From positions 1-58,858 of the forward strand of contig CADACW010000023.1 in the NCBI GenBank assembly GCA_902786565.1: DNA of 58,858 nucleotides, written 5' to 3'. This document shows positions 1-10,056 of this stretch, piece by piece (within the stretch, counting starts at the first letter, position 1; each line of letters begins with the position of its first letter). Below the pieces are notes generated by a model. The model had not been told where the DNA came from and searched no databases. It saw only the letters and a list, made by a program, of their open reading frames with translations. Position numbers and translations under genes: made by a program. Source of the DNA: an uncultured Prevotellaceae bacterium. Lineage in GTDB: Bacteria; Bacteroidota; Bacteroidia; Bacteroidales; Bacteroidaceae.

Positions 1-1
1 G

Positions 2-1282
2 ACCTATTTAGAGATAGATAAAGATGTGGAGCTAAGCAAATTGGACGAAACTGGTTATGATGTAGTTTCTTTGTTAGGCCAAAAGTATAAATTTGCCAAT
101 GGACGTGAACCGTTTATCGAACAAATGGCAGAATACTTTCCCCAACAGCGTGATCATCTTCTTGCATACTATAATCTTGTAGAGAAAGTAGCTGGAGCTT
201 CATCGCTACATTCGTTAAAATATGCAGAGTCTGATGCCGCTGTCAATATGGAATATCAGTTAAGGTCAATAAACGATGTGGTTGAGGAAGTGATTACGGA
301 TCCTCTCTTGGCAAAAGTGTTGGTAGGAAATCTGCCACTTTATGCTGCAGAACGGGACAAAACTCCATTTTCTACACATGCTTTTATTATGGACTTTTAT
401 AATCAAAGTGCCTATAGGTTTGTTGGGGGTAGTGATTCTGTAGCCAAATCTATGGTTGCTACCATCGAGAAATATGGAGGAAGGGTTAAAAGAAATGTCA
501 AAGTAACCCAAATAGTATGTGATGAGGCACGGGCAATAGGTGTAAACACAGACAAGGACGTTTTCTATTCAGGTGATTATGTCATTTCAGATGCGCATCC
601 TATGAGAACCTTGGAACTCATGGATTCAAAACTTATACGCCCTGCGTTCCGTCATAGAATCAATTCTATACCTCAAACTATTGGCGGCTTTTCGGTTTAT
701 TTGGAGTTTAAGGAGAATACCGTGCCATACATGAACTATAACTATTATGGCTATAACACTGATTCTCCATGGGGGTGTGAGAATTATGATGAAGCATCAT
801 GGCCAAAAGGATTTCTATACATGCATTTTTGCGAATCCAGAACTCCTGCTTATGCGAAGACAGGGGTTATACTTTCTTACATGAGTATGAAAGAAGTCGA
901 AAAATGGAAAGGGAGTCAAATCGGGCATAGAGGAGTAGATTATGAGAATTTTAAAGCTTATAAGACACAAAAACTTCTGGAATCACTGTACAAACATTTT
1001 CCAGAGGTCAGTGGATGTGTAAAAAGGACTTATAGTTCAACGCCGCTTACCTATTTCGATTATACAGGTTCAGAAGGTGGCTCCATGTATGGAATAGCAA
1101 AGGATATCAATTTAGGGGTGGCATGTCGTGTACCTCATAGAACTAAAATACCAAACGTATTTCAGACGGGTCAGAATATTAATTCGCATGGGATGTTGGG
1201 TGTGTTAGTGGGTACTATCGTCACATGTAGCGAATTGCTGACAGCACAGAAAATCTATCAACAAATAATTGACTGCAAATGA
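2..1282 (+). CDS. FAD-dependent oxidoreductase, CrtI/phytoene-desaturase-like (5' end outside window)
   Basis: The frame is open from the first bases of the window, so the N-terminal Rossmann FAD-binding glycine motif lies outside. What remains matches the substrate and C-terminal half of the CrtI/retinol-saturase-like NAD(P)/FAD oxidoreductase family: the closing segment NVFQTGQNINSHGMLG is the usual second FAD-contact region. It aligns well with the downstream gene at 1279, so the two are paralogues. The stop overlaps the next start by four bases, indicating translational coupling. In polyketide or aryl-polyene clusters such enzymes desaturate or reduce polyene chains; the actual substrate here is unknown. 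An in-frame GTG at 26 is not a credible start because the homologous region extends upstream. Confidence 0.75.
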   Translation, partial: TYLEIDKDVELSKLDETGYDVVSLLGQKYKFANGREPFIEQMAEYFPQQRDHLLAYYNLVEKVAGASSLHSLKYAESDAAVNMEYQLRSINDVVEEVITDPLLAKVLVGNLPLYAAERDKTPFSTHAFIMDFYNQSAYRFVGGSDSVAKSMVATIEKYGGRVKRNVKVTQIVCDEARAIGVNTDKDVFYSGDYVISDAHPMRTLELMDSKLIRPAFRHRINSIPQTIGGFSVYLEFKENTVPYMNYNYYGYNTDSPWGCENYDEASWPKGFLYMHFCESRTPAYAKTGVILSYMSMKEVEKWKGSQIGHRGVDYENFKAYKTQKLLESLYKHFPEVSGCVKRTYSSTPLTYFDYTGSEGGSMYGIAKDINLGVACRVPHRTKIPNVFQTGQNINSHGMLGVLVGTIVTCSELLTAQKIYQQIIDCK

Positions 1283-2758
1283 TGGGAAAGACTGTAGTAA
1301 TAATAGGTGCAGGCTTAGGAGGGTTGTTCACAGGAGCAATTCTTGCAAAAGAAGGACTTTCTGTTAAAGTTCTGGAGAAAAACCATGCAATTGGGGGAGG
1401 TCTTCAGACTTTTACGCGTTTCGGTGAAGATTTTGATACGGGAATGCATATCTTGGGAGGTATGCAGGAAGGTGGTAATGTCAGATATATCTGTAGATAT
1501 TTAGGGATATTTGATCAGATTAAGTTGAAAGATGTTGATGAAGATTGTACCGATAAGTTGTATTTTTCCGAAGATAAGACTTTTTATACAATAGGTAAAG
1601 GGCGTGAAGGATTTGTTACTTCGCTTTCAAAGAGTTTTCCAGAAGAGAAAGATAATCTGTATAAATATGTTGATGCCTTGTTTAATCTAACGGACAAGGT
1701 AGATTTGTTTAATCTTCGACCTTCTCAAGGACAGTTAAGCCTCTATGCTGGCTCCAACGAATTTCTTATTCCTGCCAACGCATTTATTGCACAATACACA
1801 AAGAATAAGAGGTTACAGAGTGTATTAGCATATATGAATCCTCTTTATGGTGGGGTGAAGGACAAAACTCCTGCATACATACATGCTATAATTAGCAGCC
1901 TATATATAAAGGGGGCAAGTAGATTTGTTGATGGTAGCAGTCATTTTGCCGACTTGTTAGCCAAAGTAATAACTGATAATGGGGGAGAGATATATGTAAA
2001 TGATGGAGTTGAAAGAATTGAAATAAAAGACAAGCTTGTTCATTGCATTAAGACCAAGAGTGGGAAAGTTCTGAAAGCTGACTATTATATCTCTGCCATC
2101 CATCCCTGCACGATGTTTGGGCTAATGGATACAAAGGCATTTCCCAAAGCGTATGTGGACATTTTCACTATATATTAAGGTTAAAGATCATTCTTTTCCA
2201 TACATTAATCATTCTGAATATTTTATGACTCAATATGAAGAGATTTGGAATTGCAGTCGAGACGACAGACCTTGGCCATTGGGATTCCTGTTTATGACTC
2301 CTCCGGTATCTGATCAAAATGCGTATGCAAGAAAAGTTCTTGTAACAGCCCCTATGCCCTATTCCTTAGTACTCCCGTGGGAAAACGCAAAAGTAGGGTG
2401 TAGGGGGAAGAGTTATGAACATTGGAAAGAGGAGAGGACAAAGGAACTATTGAAACAAATAGAGGAACTGCATCCAGGATTCTTAAAATGTATAGACAAA
2501 ATAGAATCATCTTCTCCATTAACGATAAGAGATTATTATGGAGTGAAGGAGGGCAGCATTTGTGGTTTCAGCAAAGACTGCAACAATATCGCATTGTCGC
2601 AGGTGCCTGTAGTAACCAAGATAAAGAATCTGTTTTTGACAGGACAGAATAACAATCTTCATGGTATTTGCGGAGTTCCTCTGACAGCAATAAATACATG
2701 TGAAGCAATATTAGGAGCCAACTATGTAATCAACAAGATAAATTTATGCAAAGGTTAG
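1279..2758 (+). pseudogene. FAD-dependent oxidoreductase, CrtI-like, disrupted by a deletion/frameshift
   Basis: The first part (1279-2178) starts with a complete dinucleotide-binding motif, VVIIGAGLGGLFTGAILA, and a second motif NHAIGGGLQTF. The frame ends at 2178, but the homologous C-terminal half continues in another frame from about 2153 (FSLYIKVKDH, then TKIKNLFLTGQNNNLHG) to 2758. Compared with the paralogue ending at 1282, roughly 20 bases are missing at about 2152, between AFPKAY and FSLYI, which both shortens the protein and shifts the frame. There is no homopolymer at the break, so a simple indel sequencing error is less likely than a real deletion or an assembly collapse. It belongs to the same operon as its neighbours. 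Confidence 0.75.
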
Positions 2759-3488
2759 TCAATATCATCCTGTTTGTTCTGCTTTCAGCAAGCATATATT
2801 ATCAAGTTAATATTTGGGAAGGTACTGCATGCACAAAGACCGTTATGCTGTCTTCTTATATTGTGGAAGGAACGGACAATATTGGGGTCGTGGTGTGTCC
2901 TGGCGGTAGCTATTTCTGGCACGACAGCGATACCGAAGGGCATGAGGTTGGACGATGGCTTCAGTCAAAGGGAATATCTGCTTTCGTTTTGAGCTATCGG
3001 ACTGCTTATGTTCCTGCCTTTTTATTGCATTATCGACTTTTGTTCCGAGGCAATCGTTACCCAGACCCTCAGGATGATTTGCTACAAGCATTGCGCTATA
3101 TAAGAAATTACAGCACAGAATATGGTGTTGACCCTCATAAGATTGGGGCAATGGGGTTCTCTGCTGGTGGGCACTTGGTAATATCTTCCGTAGAACTGTT
3201 TAGCAAGGAACAAGAAACAAATATCTTCGTGATTTGTTGTCTTTAGAAAAGCATATCCCGCAAGAATGCCCTCCTGTCTTTTTAGTGAATTGTAAAGACG
3301 ACCCGATAGTTGATTGTCGTAATTCGGTACTTCTTGATTCTGCCCTTACTGCAAAAGGCATCAGTCATGAATATATACAATACAAGACGGGTGGTCATGG
3401 TTTTGGTGTATCTAATCATAAAGGTTCTACAGAGAGCAGAGAATGGAAGAATAAATTTATAGAATGGTTAAATAAATTATTGAAATAA
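2746..3488 (+). pseudogene. Alpha/beta hydrolase (esterase-like), disrupted by an internal deletion
   Basis: The N-terminal piece (2746-3246) starts with a hydrophobic leader, followed by an oxyanion-type segment CPGGSYFW and the nucleophile elbow GFSAGGHL of BD-FAE/acetyl-esterase-like hydrolases. The frame then stops. The C-terminal piece continues in a different frame, from about 3220 (NKYLRDLLSLEKHI) to 3488, with the acid region KDDPIVD and the catalytic histidine region GGHGFG. The stretch that normally links strand 5 to strand 7, several tens of residues, is absent, so this is a deletion plus frameshift rather than a single-base error. The start overlaps the preceding gene and the stop overlaps the next start (TAATG). 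The role in the cluster may be release or hydrolysis of an acyl product; this is inference. Confidence 0.7.
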
Positions 3489-4618
3489 TGATGAGGAAGA
3501 ATCCGAAATTTGATGATATCAGGCCTTATTATAAAGAAGAGATTCCTGCTGCTATGCATCGTTTGGCTAATTGTGAGGCGTTTCCACTTCTTGCATCTTA
3601 TGTCTATCCAGATGAACCCATCGACGATGTCAGAAAGAATATTGCATCATTTACTACAGTAGAACAATTTCAGTTAGACACCATGCGACGGGTAAATGAG
3701 CAGATCATTGCCCGCAGCATCACTGAGTTTACTGGAACTGGCATAGAGCGGCTTGATCCGAATAAGAAATATCTGTACGTGTCAAATCATCGTGACATTA
3801 TGCTGGATGCTTGTTTGCTGCAATATTACCTTGTAATCAATAGCTTTGACACTACGGAGATAACATTTGGAGCGAACTTGATGATGAATCCTGTTGTTAT
3901 CGATGTAGGGAAAAGCAATAAGATGTTTCGAGTAGAACGCCCGGGTGGTGATATCAAGGAGTTTTATAAAGCTTCATTGCACTTATCCGAATATATTAGG
4001 TATGTGATAACAGAGAAAGGGCAATCCGTGTGGATTGCTCAACGGAATGGAAGGACAAAAGACGGGAATGATGCTACAGACCAAGGCATCATTAAGATGT
4101 TTTGCATGAGTGAACCCAAGGACAAGATAAAAGCTTTAGCTGATTTGAATATTGTGCCAGTTTCAGTTTCGTACGAGTGGGAATCGTGTGATGTGTTGAA
4201 AGCATTGGAGTTATATGAGTCGCAATATACCAAATATACCAAGAAGCCAGGCGAGGACCTCAATAGTATTCTGACAGGCATTCTTCAGCCGAAAGGGAAT
4301 GTGCATTTCGAGTTGTGCGAACCTTTGTCAGTGGAAGAGCTTAGAACTTTTGAAGAACAGACGAACAATGAGTATCATAAAAGTGTAGCAAAGTTGATTG
4401 ACAGGAAAATAAATGCTGCATATAAGTTATACCCCAATAATTATATAGCTCATGATTTGTTGTATGGAAATACGAAATACCGGTCTATGTATACAGACGA
4501 GCAGTATGATGCGTTCATCCATCATTTGAGTGTACTTGAGAGGTATGAGACATGTGATATGGACAGACTGAAAGAAATCTTCATTCGTATCTATTCAAAC
4601 CCTATCGATAACAAATAA
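3488..4618 (+). CDS. PlsC-like 1-acyl-glycerol-3-phosphate acyltransferase family protein
   Basis: This 376-residue protein has the Bacteroidetes variant of acyltransferase motif I, SNHRDIMLDACLL (about residues 97-109), in which the histidine-aspartate spacing is one residue longer than the classic HX4D, and a motif III region VWIAQRNGRTKDGND. No signal peptide or membrane segment is evident, so it is probably cytosolic or peripheral. It transfers an acyl chain from ACP or CoA to an acceptor; the acceptor is not predictable from sequence. It starts at the ATG overlapping the previous stop and is followed after four bases by the exporter gene, so it lies inside the lipid/polyene operon. Confidence 0.8.
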   Translation: MMRKNPKFDDIRPYYKEEIPAAMHRLANCEAFPLLASYVYPDEPIDDVRKNIASFTTVEQFQLDTMRRVNEQIIARSITEFTGTGIERLDPNKKYLYVSNHRDIMLDACLLQYYLVINSFDTTEITFGANLMMNPVVIDVGKSNKMFRVERPGGDIKEFYKASLHLSEYIRYVITEKGQSVWIAQRNGRTKDGNDATDQGIIKMFCMSEPKDKIKALADLNIVPVSVSYEWESCDVLKALELYESQYTKYTKKPGEDLNSILTGILQPKGNVHFELCEPLSVEELRTFEEQTNNEYHKSVAKLIDRKINAAYKLYPNNYIAHDLLYGNTKYRSMYTDEQYDAFIHHLSVLERYETCDMDRLKEIFIRIYSNPIDNK

Positions 4619-4622
4619 AAAC

Positions 4623-7600
4623 ATGACGGCAGAAATGATAGGGATATATGAATATATGAAGGGGCATCGAATGGTTTGTTGGCTCTCATTGTCTATTCTT
4701 ACTTTGGGTCTTGCTCTATTGTTGGTTAGCCTGACTTATAAGGAGGATATCTCCGATTTTTTGCCAGATAATAACAAATATAGTAAAGCCCTGAAAGTAT
4801 ATCAGGATTTAGTAGGGGCTAATAAAATAATAGTCATAGCGCAATACGCAGATTCAACGAAAATCGCTCCTGATACGATAGCCCGTGCAGTGGATTTGTT
4901 TGTTGGTGAACTTGAAAAAAAGGATAAATGCAACCTATTCTTGAATTTGACTTACCAAATGGATCAGAGTCAAGTTGCAGAAATGATATCATACGTGTAT
5001 CAGAATATTCCGTATTTTCTGACACCAACTGATTATTTAAGGATGGATAGTCTTGTGTGTAAACCAGACTTTATTCCCTCTCAGTTAGCAGCTGATAAAC
5101 AATTACTAATGTTACCGGCATCCAGTTTGTTATCAGAAAATATTCAAAGAGATCCGTTGAATTTGTTTACTCCTGTAGTAGCTGGTCTACAATCGAATAT
5201 GCCTGCGATCTCTTTTGAGAACTATGACGGGTATATTTTTACTCCTGACATGCAGAGAGCCATCATGATGATGGATTCCCCGTTTGGCGCCAGTGAAACT
5301 GAGAAGAATGGAACACTGATAGAAACACTTGATAGTATAGCCCGGCAAGTACACATTGCCATACCTTCAGTAAGTTTTCACCTTACAGGCGGTCCGGTTA
5401 TTGCCGTAGGCAATGCGACACAGATAAAGAAAGACAGCCTTTTGTCGATAACGATTGCAATCATTTTAATTGTTTTATTACTCATTTACGTGTTCCGCAG
5501 AGTGTGGAGCATCTTGATGATAGTTGTATCTATAGGGTGGGGATGGCTTTTTGCGATGGGAGGCATGGCTTTATTACATGATAGTGTTTCCGTAATAGTG
5601 ATAGGCATATCCTCGGTGATATTAGGTATAGCGGTTAATTATCCATTACACTTAATCGCTCACCTGCAGCATACACCAAATATGGAAACGACTCTGAAGG
5701 AGATATCCAAGCCTCTCATTATTGGCAATATCACAACCGTTGGCGCATTCCTGGCTTTGGTTCCTCTTAAGTCTGTTGCATTGAGAGATTTAGGCCTTTT
5801 TAGTTCCTTATTGCTAATCGGTACTATTATAATTGTACTTATATATTTGCCGCATACCTTAAAAATGAAACAGCGGGTGCATGACATTAATTTACTTTCT
5901 AAAGTTAGTGAATTATCTTTAGACAATAAGCGGTGGCTAGTTGTATGCGTGTTGATATTGACCATCGTTTTTGGATATTTGAGCGGGGATACAGTTTTCG
6001 ATCCCGATATGAATCATATCAACTATATGAGTAAGGAGCAAAAAGACGATATGTCTTATTTCCAACAGTTGATATCGTCAAGCATGACTGGGCAGACTGT
6101 GTACATTTTCAATAGTACTTCTGACATTGACTCTTCTTTGGAAATGAGTCAGACATTGTCTTATACAATTGCTCAATTAGAAAAAGAGGGGTTAGTGAAA
6201 GGAAGAAGAAGTTGTAGTCATTTCTTGTGCTCTCAAGCAGAACAGGAGAAACGTATCAGCCGGTGGAAGAAGTTTGTTTCTGAGCATGGAGAAGATATGG
6301 AGAGACGGGTGAGGATTTCTGCTAAAAACGAGAATTTCCAAGAATCCTCATTCGATGATTTTTTTGAAATTCTTCATGCGGATTATAATCTTAAACCGAT
6401 GGAGTATTTCTCTCCACTCACCGAGACTGTTTTTGCCTCAAATATTTCTGTGGATAGTATAGCCCATCAGGTAAATGTCGTTGATATGGTTTATACTAAC
6501 GAATCGGACGTTGAGGAAGTCATTGCAAAAATAGAAAAGGAACATCCGGAAATGTACGCTTTTGATGTTCAAGGGATGAATTCGTCTATAGCCACACGTC
6601 TGTCAGACGACTTCAATTATATTGGTTGGGCTTGCGGGCTTATCGTGTTTGTGTTTTTATGGCTTTCCTTTGGGAGTATAGAACTGGCTATTCTGTCGTT
6701 TATACCGATGGCTGTAAGCTGGATATGGATATTGGGCATCATGTCAGTCTTGGATATACACTTTAATGTGGTTAACATCATACTTGCGACTTTTATTTTT
6801 GGTCAGGGCGACGATTATACTATTTTTATGACAGAGGGCTGTCAATACGAGTATGCTTACAGGCGTAAAGTGTTGTCATCTTACAAAAGCAGTATCATCG
6901 TTTCGGCTCTTATCATGTTTATAGGTATAGGTGCTCTGATTTTTGCCAAGCATCCTGCATTACATTCTTTGGCTCAAATAACTATTATCGGAATGTTTTC
7001 AGTTGTGATGATGGCTTATCTGTTCCCACCTTTGATTTTTAAATGGTTAGTGTCAGTGAATGGGACATATCGTGTAAGACCGATTAGCATTAGAAGGTTG
7101 TTCGTAACAGGATTTAGTGCTGTTGTCTTTTTCATTCAATTAGCCACAGTTTATTTGCTTGGGGGAATACTATTTGGTATATTCCGAGGAAAAAGTCGTT
7201 CTAAACGTATTTTCCGTGATTATGTCAGGATGTGCTTCTGGTATGACATGAATCATATCTGGGGCGTGCATTTTAATTACATCAACTCTTCGGATGAAGA
7301 TTTTGTAAAACCTGCTGTGATTGTATGCAACCATCAGTCTATGCTTGATACTGCTTTCTTGATGGCTGTTTCTTCCAAGATTATCATTGTCGCAAACAGT
7401 CATGCCAGTAGCCATTTTGTTACAAAGAAAGTCTTTCAGTGGATGGATTTTTATACGATTCCCGATCAAGAATCTGCAGATATTCCTCATCTTTCTGAAT
7501 TAGTTAAAGAAGGCTATAGTATTGTCGTTTTCCCTGAGGGAACAAGGAATGAAAAATCGTCCATATTGCGTTTCCATAAAGGGGCATTTTATCTTGCGGA

Positions 7601-8162
7601 AAAATTGCATTTAGATACTGTTCCCATATATCTTCATGGCGTAAATCATGTTTTCCCACGCAATACCTTATGTACGTATCCAGGGAAAGTGACGCTTGAA
7701 ATAGGTGATAGGATAAAATATGGTGACAAAGATTATTATGAGCATGATTATAAAGAGTGTACACGCTTGATGCGGAATTTATATAATAAGAAATTTCAAT
7801 TGATGAAAAAGCAGTATGAAACGATAGAATACTACGTCCCATTTGTGCTTGATCGATATAGGTATAGGGGAACAGAGATATTTCGCAGTGTCAAGCGAAA
7901 TCTGAAAAACTATAAACGTCAGGCCGAAAAGTATAACTCCATTGACTCTTCATTCATCATTGTCCTGAATAGCGGGTGGGGAGAGTTGAGCCTGCTCCTG
8001 GCGCTGACAAAGCCCGATGCAACCGTCATCTCGGTAGAGAAAGACGAAGAAAAGTTGCTCGTTTCAGGCATTGCAGCAGAGAATGTTGTCAATAACATAA
8101 CTTATATGACAGAACTTAAAGAGAATGATGAATCAAAAAGTCCGTATATTATTAATTTGTAA
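4623..8162 (+). CDS. MMPL/RND-family exporter fused to a PlsC acyltransferase and a C-terminal Rossmann-like segment
   Basis: A 1179-residue fusion. Residues about 17-37 form the first membrane helix, followed by an extracytoplasmic porter domain, helix bundles at about 265-455, a second porter domain, and another bundle at about 660-855: the twofold MMPL layout. From about residue 897 an acyltransferase domain follows with NHQSMLD (HX4D) and VVFPEGTRN. The last ~80 residues (FIIVLNSGWGELSLLLAL, then VISVEKDEEKLLVSG) look like the SAM-binding start of a methyltransferase or related Rossmann fold, too short to be a full enzyme. MMPL-acyltransferase fusions occur in Bacteroidetes aryl-polyene/flexirubin-type clusters, where they are thought to move and anchor the product in the envelope. 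The carrier protein gene begins at the stop codon. Confidence 0.85.
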   Translation: MTAEMIGIYEYMKGHRMVCWLSLSILTLGLALLLVSLTYKEDISDFLPDNNKYSKALKVYQDLVGANKIIVIAQYADSTKIAPDTIARAVDLFVGELEKKDKCNLFLNLTYQMDQSQVAEMISYVYQNIPYFLTPTDYLRMDSLVCKPDFIPSQLAADKQLLMLPASSLLSENIQRDPLNLFTPVVAGLQSNMPAISFENYDGYIFTPDMQRAIMMMDSPFGASETEKNGTLIETLDSIARQVHIAIPSVSFHLTGGPVIAVGNATQIKKDSLLSITIAIILIVLLLIYVFRRVWSILMIVVSIGWGWLFAMGGMALLHDSVSVIVIGISSVILGIAVNYPLHLIAHLQHTPNMETTLKEISKPLIIGNITTVGAFLALVPLKSVALRDLGLFSSLLLIGTIIIVLIYLPHTLKMKQRVHDINLLSKVSELSLDNKRWLVVCVLILTIVFGYLSGDTVFDPDMNHINYMSKEQKDDMSYFQQLISSSMTGQTVYIFNSTSDIDSSLEMSQTLSYTIAQLEKEGLVKGRRSCSHFLCSQAEQEKRISRWKKFVSEHGEDMERRVRISAKNENFQESSFDDFFEILHADYNLKPMEYFSPLTETVFASNISVDSIAHQVNVVDMVYTNESDVEEVIAKIEKEHPEMYAFDVQGMNSSIATRLSDDFNYIGWACGLIVFVFLWLSFGSIELAILSFIPMAVSWIWILGIMSVLDIHFNVVNIILATFIFGQGDDYTIFMTEGCQYEYAYRRKVLSSYKSSIIVSALIMFIGIGALIFAKHPALHSLAQITIIGMFSVVMMAYLFPPLIFKWLVSVNGTYRVRPISIRRLFVTGFSAVVFFIQLATVYLLGGILFGIFRGKSRSKRIFRDYVRMCFWYDMNHIWGVHFNYINSSDEDFVKPAVIVCNHQSMLDTAFLMAVSSKIIIVANSHASSHFVTKKVFQWMDFYTIPDQESADIPHLSELVKEGYSIVVFPEGTRNEKSSILRFHKGAFYLAEKLHLDTVPIYLHGVNHVFPRNTLCTYPGKVTLEIGDRIKYGDKDYYEHDYKECTRLMRNLYNKKFQLMKKQYETIEYYVPFVLDRYRYRGTEIFRSVKRNLKNYKRQAEKYNSIDSSFIIVLNSGWGELSLLLALTKPDATVISVEKDEEKLLVSGIAAENVVNNITYMTELKENDESKSPYIINL

Positions 8163-8398
8163 TGGATATGAAAGAAAAGATTAAGAAAATGCTGGAAGAC
8201 GCCCTTCCTTTAGTTGATTTTGATTCTGATTTTTTATTCAGTGAATTAGATTCTTTAGGCGTCACTACGATACTGATGATGCTATCAGACGAGTTCAACA
8301 TCAAGTTAGAAGCTACTGATGCCACGCCAAAGAATCTGAAGACGCTTGATAGTATTGTAGCTATGGTGGAAAAAAAGATAGAAGAGAAATCAATATGA
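8162..8398 (+). CDS. Acyl carrier protein
   Basis: A 78-residue acidic protein with the phosphopantetheine attachment site in SELDSLGVTTIL; the serine is about residue 31. Flanking helices and overall length fit a discrete type II acyl carrier protein. The second residue after the serine-leucine pair is glycine instead of the usual aspartate or glutamate, which suggests a specialised carrier rather than the fatty-acid-synthesis one. The start overlaps the exporter stop and the stop overlaps the ligase start, so the carrier, exporter and ligase are translationally coupled. It presumably holds the starter or growing acyl chain supplied by the adjacent ligase. Confidence 0.85.
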   Translation: MDMKEKIKKMLEDALPLVDFDSDFLFSELDSLGVTTILMMLSDEFNIKLEATDATPKNLKTLDSIVAMVEKKIEEKSI

Positions 8399-9729
8399 TT
8401 TTAGAGGACTATATAGAACAGCACGCACGTTTACACCCCCATAAAACTGCAATCGTCTGCGGAGAAGAAAAATACTCGTATGCTGAATTGTGGGACAGAG
8501 TGTCTCAGCGAATGGAGGAATTGAAGCATATTGATCGTGGACAGATATGTTGTCTTCGAGCTGTTACCTCCATTGATTTCCTTGTCTCTTATTTTGCACT
8601 ACATCAAGTAGGGGGTGTTGCTGTACCATTGGAGAAGAGCCTGCCTGATGAAGCATACAAGACAATATCTGAAAAATTGTGCTTATATAAAGTACCTGAA
8701 GGGACTGCGGATATACTATATACTACAGGAACTACAGGGAGGTCAAAAGGAGTAATGATCAGCCATCGTACCATTTTGGCTGATGCGGAGAACTTGATTG
8801 ACGGACAGGGTTTCACTCACGACTTGGCTTTTGTGGTCAATGGTCCGTTAAACCATATAGGCAGCCTCTCCAAAATTTATCCAGTCATCATGCTTGGGGG
8901 CACTGTTATACTCGTCGATGGGCTAAAAGACATTAATAAATTCTTCGAGGCTTTTAACTATCCTGCTGCCAAAATGGCAACATTTCTCGTACCTGCAAGT
9001 ATCCGTATGCTGATACAGCTCAGTTCTGAGAAGTTAAAAGCATTGGCAGATAAGATGGGATTTATTGAGACGGGTGCGGCAGCCATATCGCAATCTGACA
9101 TGCTGGAACTATGCCGACTTCTGCCTCATACTCGACTCTATAATACCTATGCCTCAACGGAGACCGGAATTATTTGTACATATAACTATAATGATGGAAG
9201 ATGTATCGCCGGGTGTCTGGGAAAACCGATGAAGCACTCTCGTATAACCATATCCGATAAGGGCTTGATTATTTGTTATGGCGAGACACTCATGTCAGGC
9301 TATGTTGGCGATCCGGAGATGACGGCCACTATTCTAAGAGATGGAGCTGTTTTTACGTCTGACGTGGGTAGGATAGATGAGAACGGTATGTTGCATTTGA
9401 TGGGTCGTGAGGACGATGTCATCAATGTAGGAGGTTTTAAGGTGGCTCCGACAGAAGTGGAAGATGCGGCCCTGTCTTTTGCCGGTGTCAAAGATTGTGT
9501 TTGTATTCCAGTTGACCATAAAATAACAGGGAAAGCATTAAAACTTTTAGTAGTAATGAAGGAAGGCTGTGAATTGAATAGAAAGGCATTAGCTCTACAT
9601 TTGAAATCAAGGTTGGAATCTTACAAGATACCGCTGTTGTATAGTAAGGCTGATAAAATTGAACGTACCTTTAATGGCAAGATTAATAGAAAATATTATA
9701 TTAAGTCTGAACATTCTGATAACAATTAA
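8395..9729 (+). CDS. AMP-dependent acyl/aryl-acid:ACP (or CoA) ligase
   Basis: The 444-residue adenylate-forming enzyme shows the phosphate loop LYTTGTTGRSKGVMISH (about residues 107-123), the A5 motif YNTYASTETG, the hinge region GREDDVINVGGFKV and the C-terminal catalytic lysine in FNGKINRKY. It is shorter than most ANL-family members because the N-terminal domain is trimmed, as seen in aryl-polyene-type ligases. It likely activates the starter acid and loads the carrier protein encoded just upstream. It is the last gene of the operon; a noncoding boundary begins right after it. Confidence 0.85.
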   Translation: MILEDYIEQHARLHPHKTAIVCGEEKYSYAELWDRVSQRMEELKHIDRGQICCLRAVTSIDFLVSYFALHQVGGVAVPLEKSLPDEAYKTISEKLCLYKVPEGTADILYTTGTTGRSKGVMISHRTILADAENLIDGQGFTHDLAFVVNGPLNHIGSLSKIYPVIMLGGTVILVDGLKDINKFFEAFNYPAAKMATFLVPASIRMLIQLSSEKLKALADKMGFIETGAAAISQSDMLELCRLLPHTRLYNTYASTETGIICTYNYNDGRCIAGCLGKPMKHSRITISDKGLIICYGETLMSGYVGDPEMTATILRDGAVFTSDVGRIDENGMLHLMGREDDVINVGGFKVAPTEVEDAALSFAGVKDCVCIPVDHKITGKALKLLVVMKEGCELNRKALALHLKSRLESYKIPLLYSKADKIERTFNGKINRKYYIKSEHSDNN

Positions 9730-9860
9730 CGGATGCTTACTTACTAAGTATCTACAGCCGATATGACAATTTCAAGAATGCTCATGGAATTGCACACTAT
9801 TTCATAATCCGCTGTAGTGTCACTTTTCGCTCAAAAAGGTCACCTGAAGGTCACTGAAAA

Positions 9861-9893
9861 AGGGCTTGAACCTGGGACCTCCAGATTATGAGT
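9861..9893 (-). repeat. Left att core: fragment of tRNA-Met (attL-like)
   Basis: These 33 bases are identical to 29597-29629 inside the intact tRNA-Met gene and have the same orientation. The copy starts at the anticodon loop (CTCATAA on the minus strand) and ends in the T loop; the acceptor stem is not present to the left, so this is not a displaced complete 3' end. Confidence 0.75.
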
Positions 9894-9996
9894 ATCGCAA
9901 AGTGATATTCCATGATATTCCGTTGTTCTGAAAGTGTTCTGAATATCAGCGTTTTATAAAAATGCGATTTTCTCTGAATATTATAAAATACCCCTA

Positions 9997-10029
9997 ACTG
10001 AAATAAAATGTTTACGCATTGTTTACGCA
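9997..10029 (+). repeat. Left arm-type site: two TGTTTACGCA repeats
   Basis: Two direct TGTTTACGCA copies start at 10009 and 10020. The surrounding 33 bp are repeated at 29504-29536 with one mismatch. Position inside the element next to the att core suggests binding by the amino-terminal arm-binding domain of the integrase. Confidence 0.6.
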
Positions 10030-10056
10030 GAATTTGGGACATAATAGGCGGTTTCA

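Noticed and set aside
1-9729. Complete aryl-polyene or dialkylresorcinol cluster
   Set aside because: No ketosynthase, condensing or dehydratase genes are visible; the left edge is cut, so only a partial cluster can be claimed.
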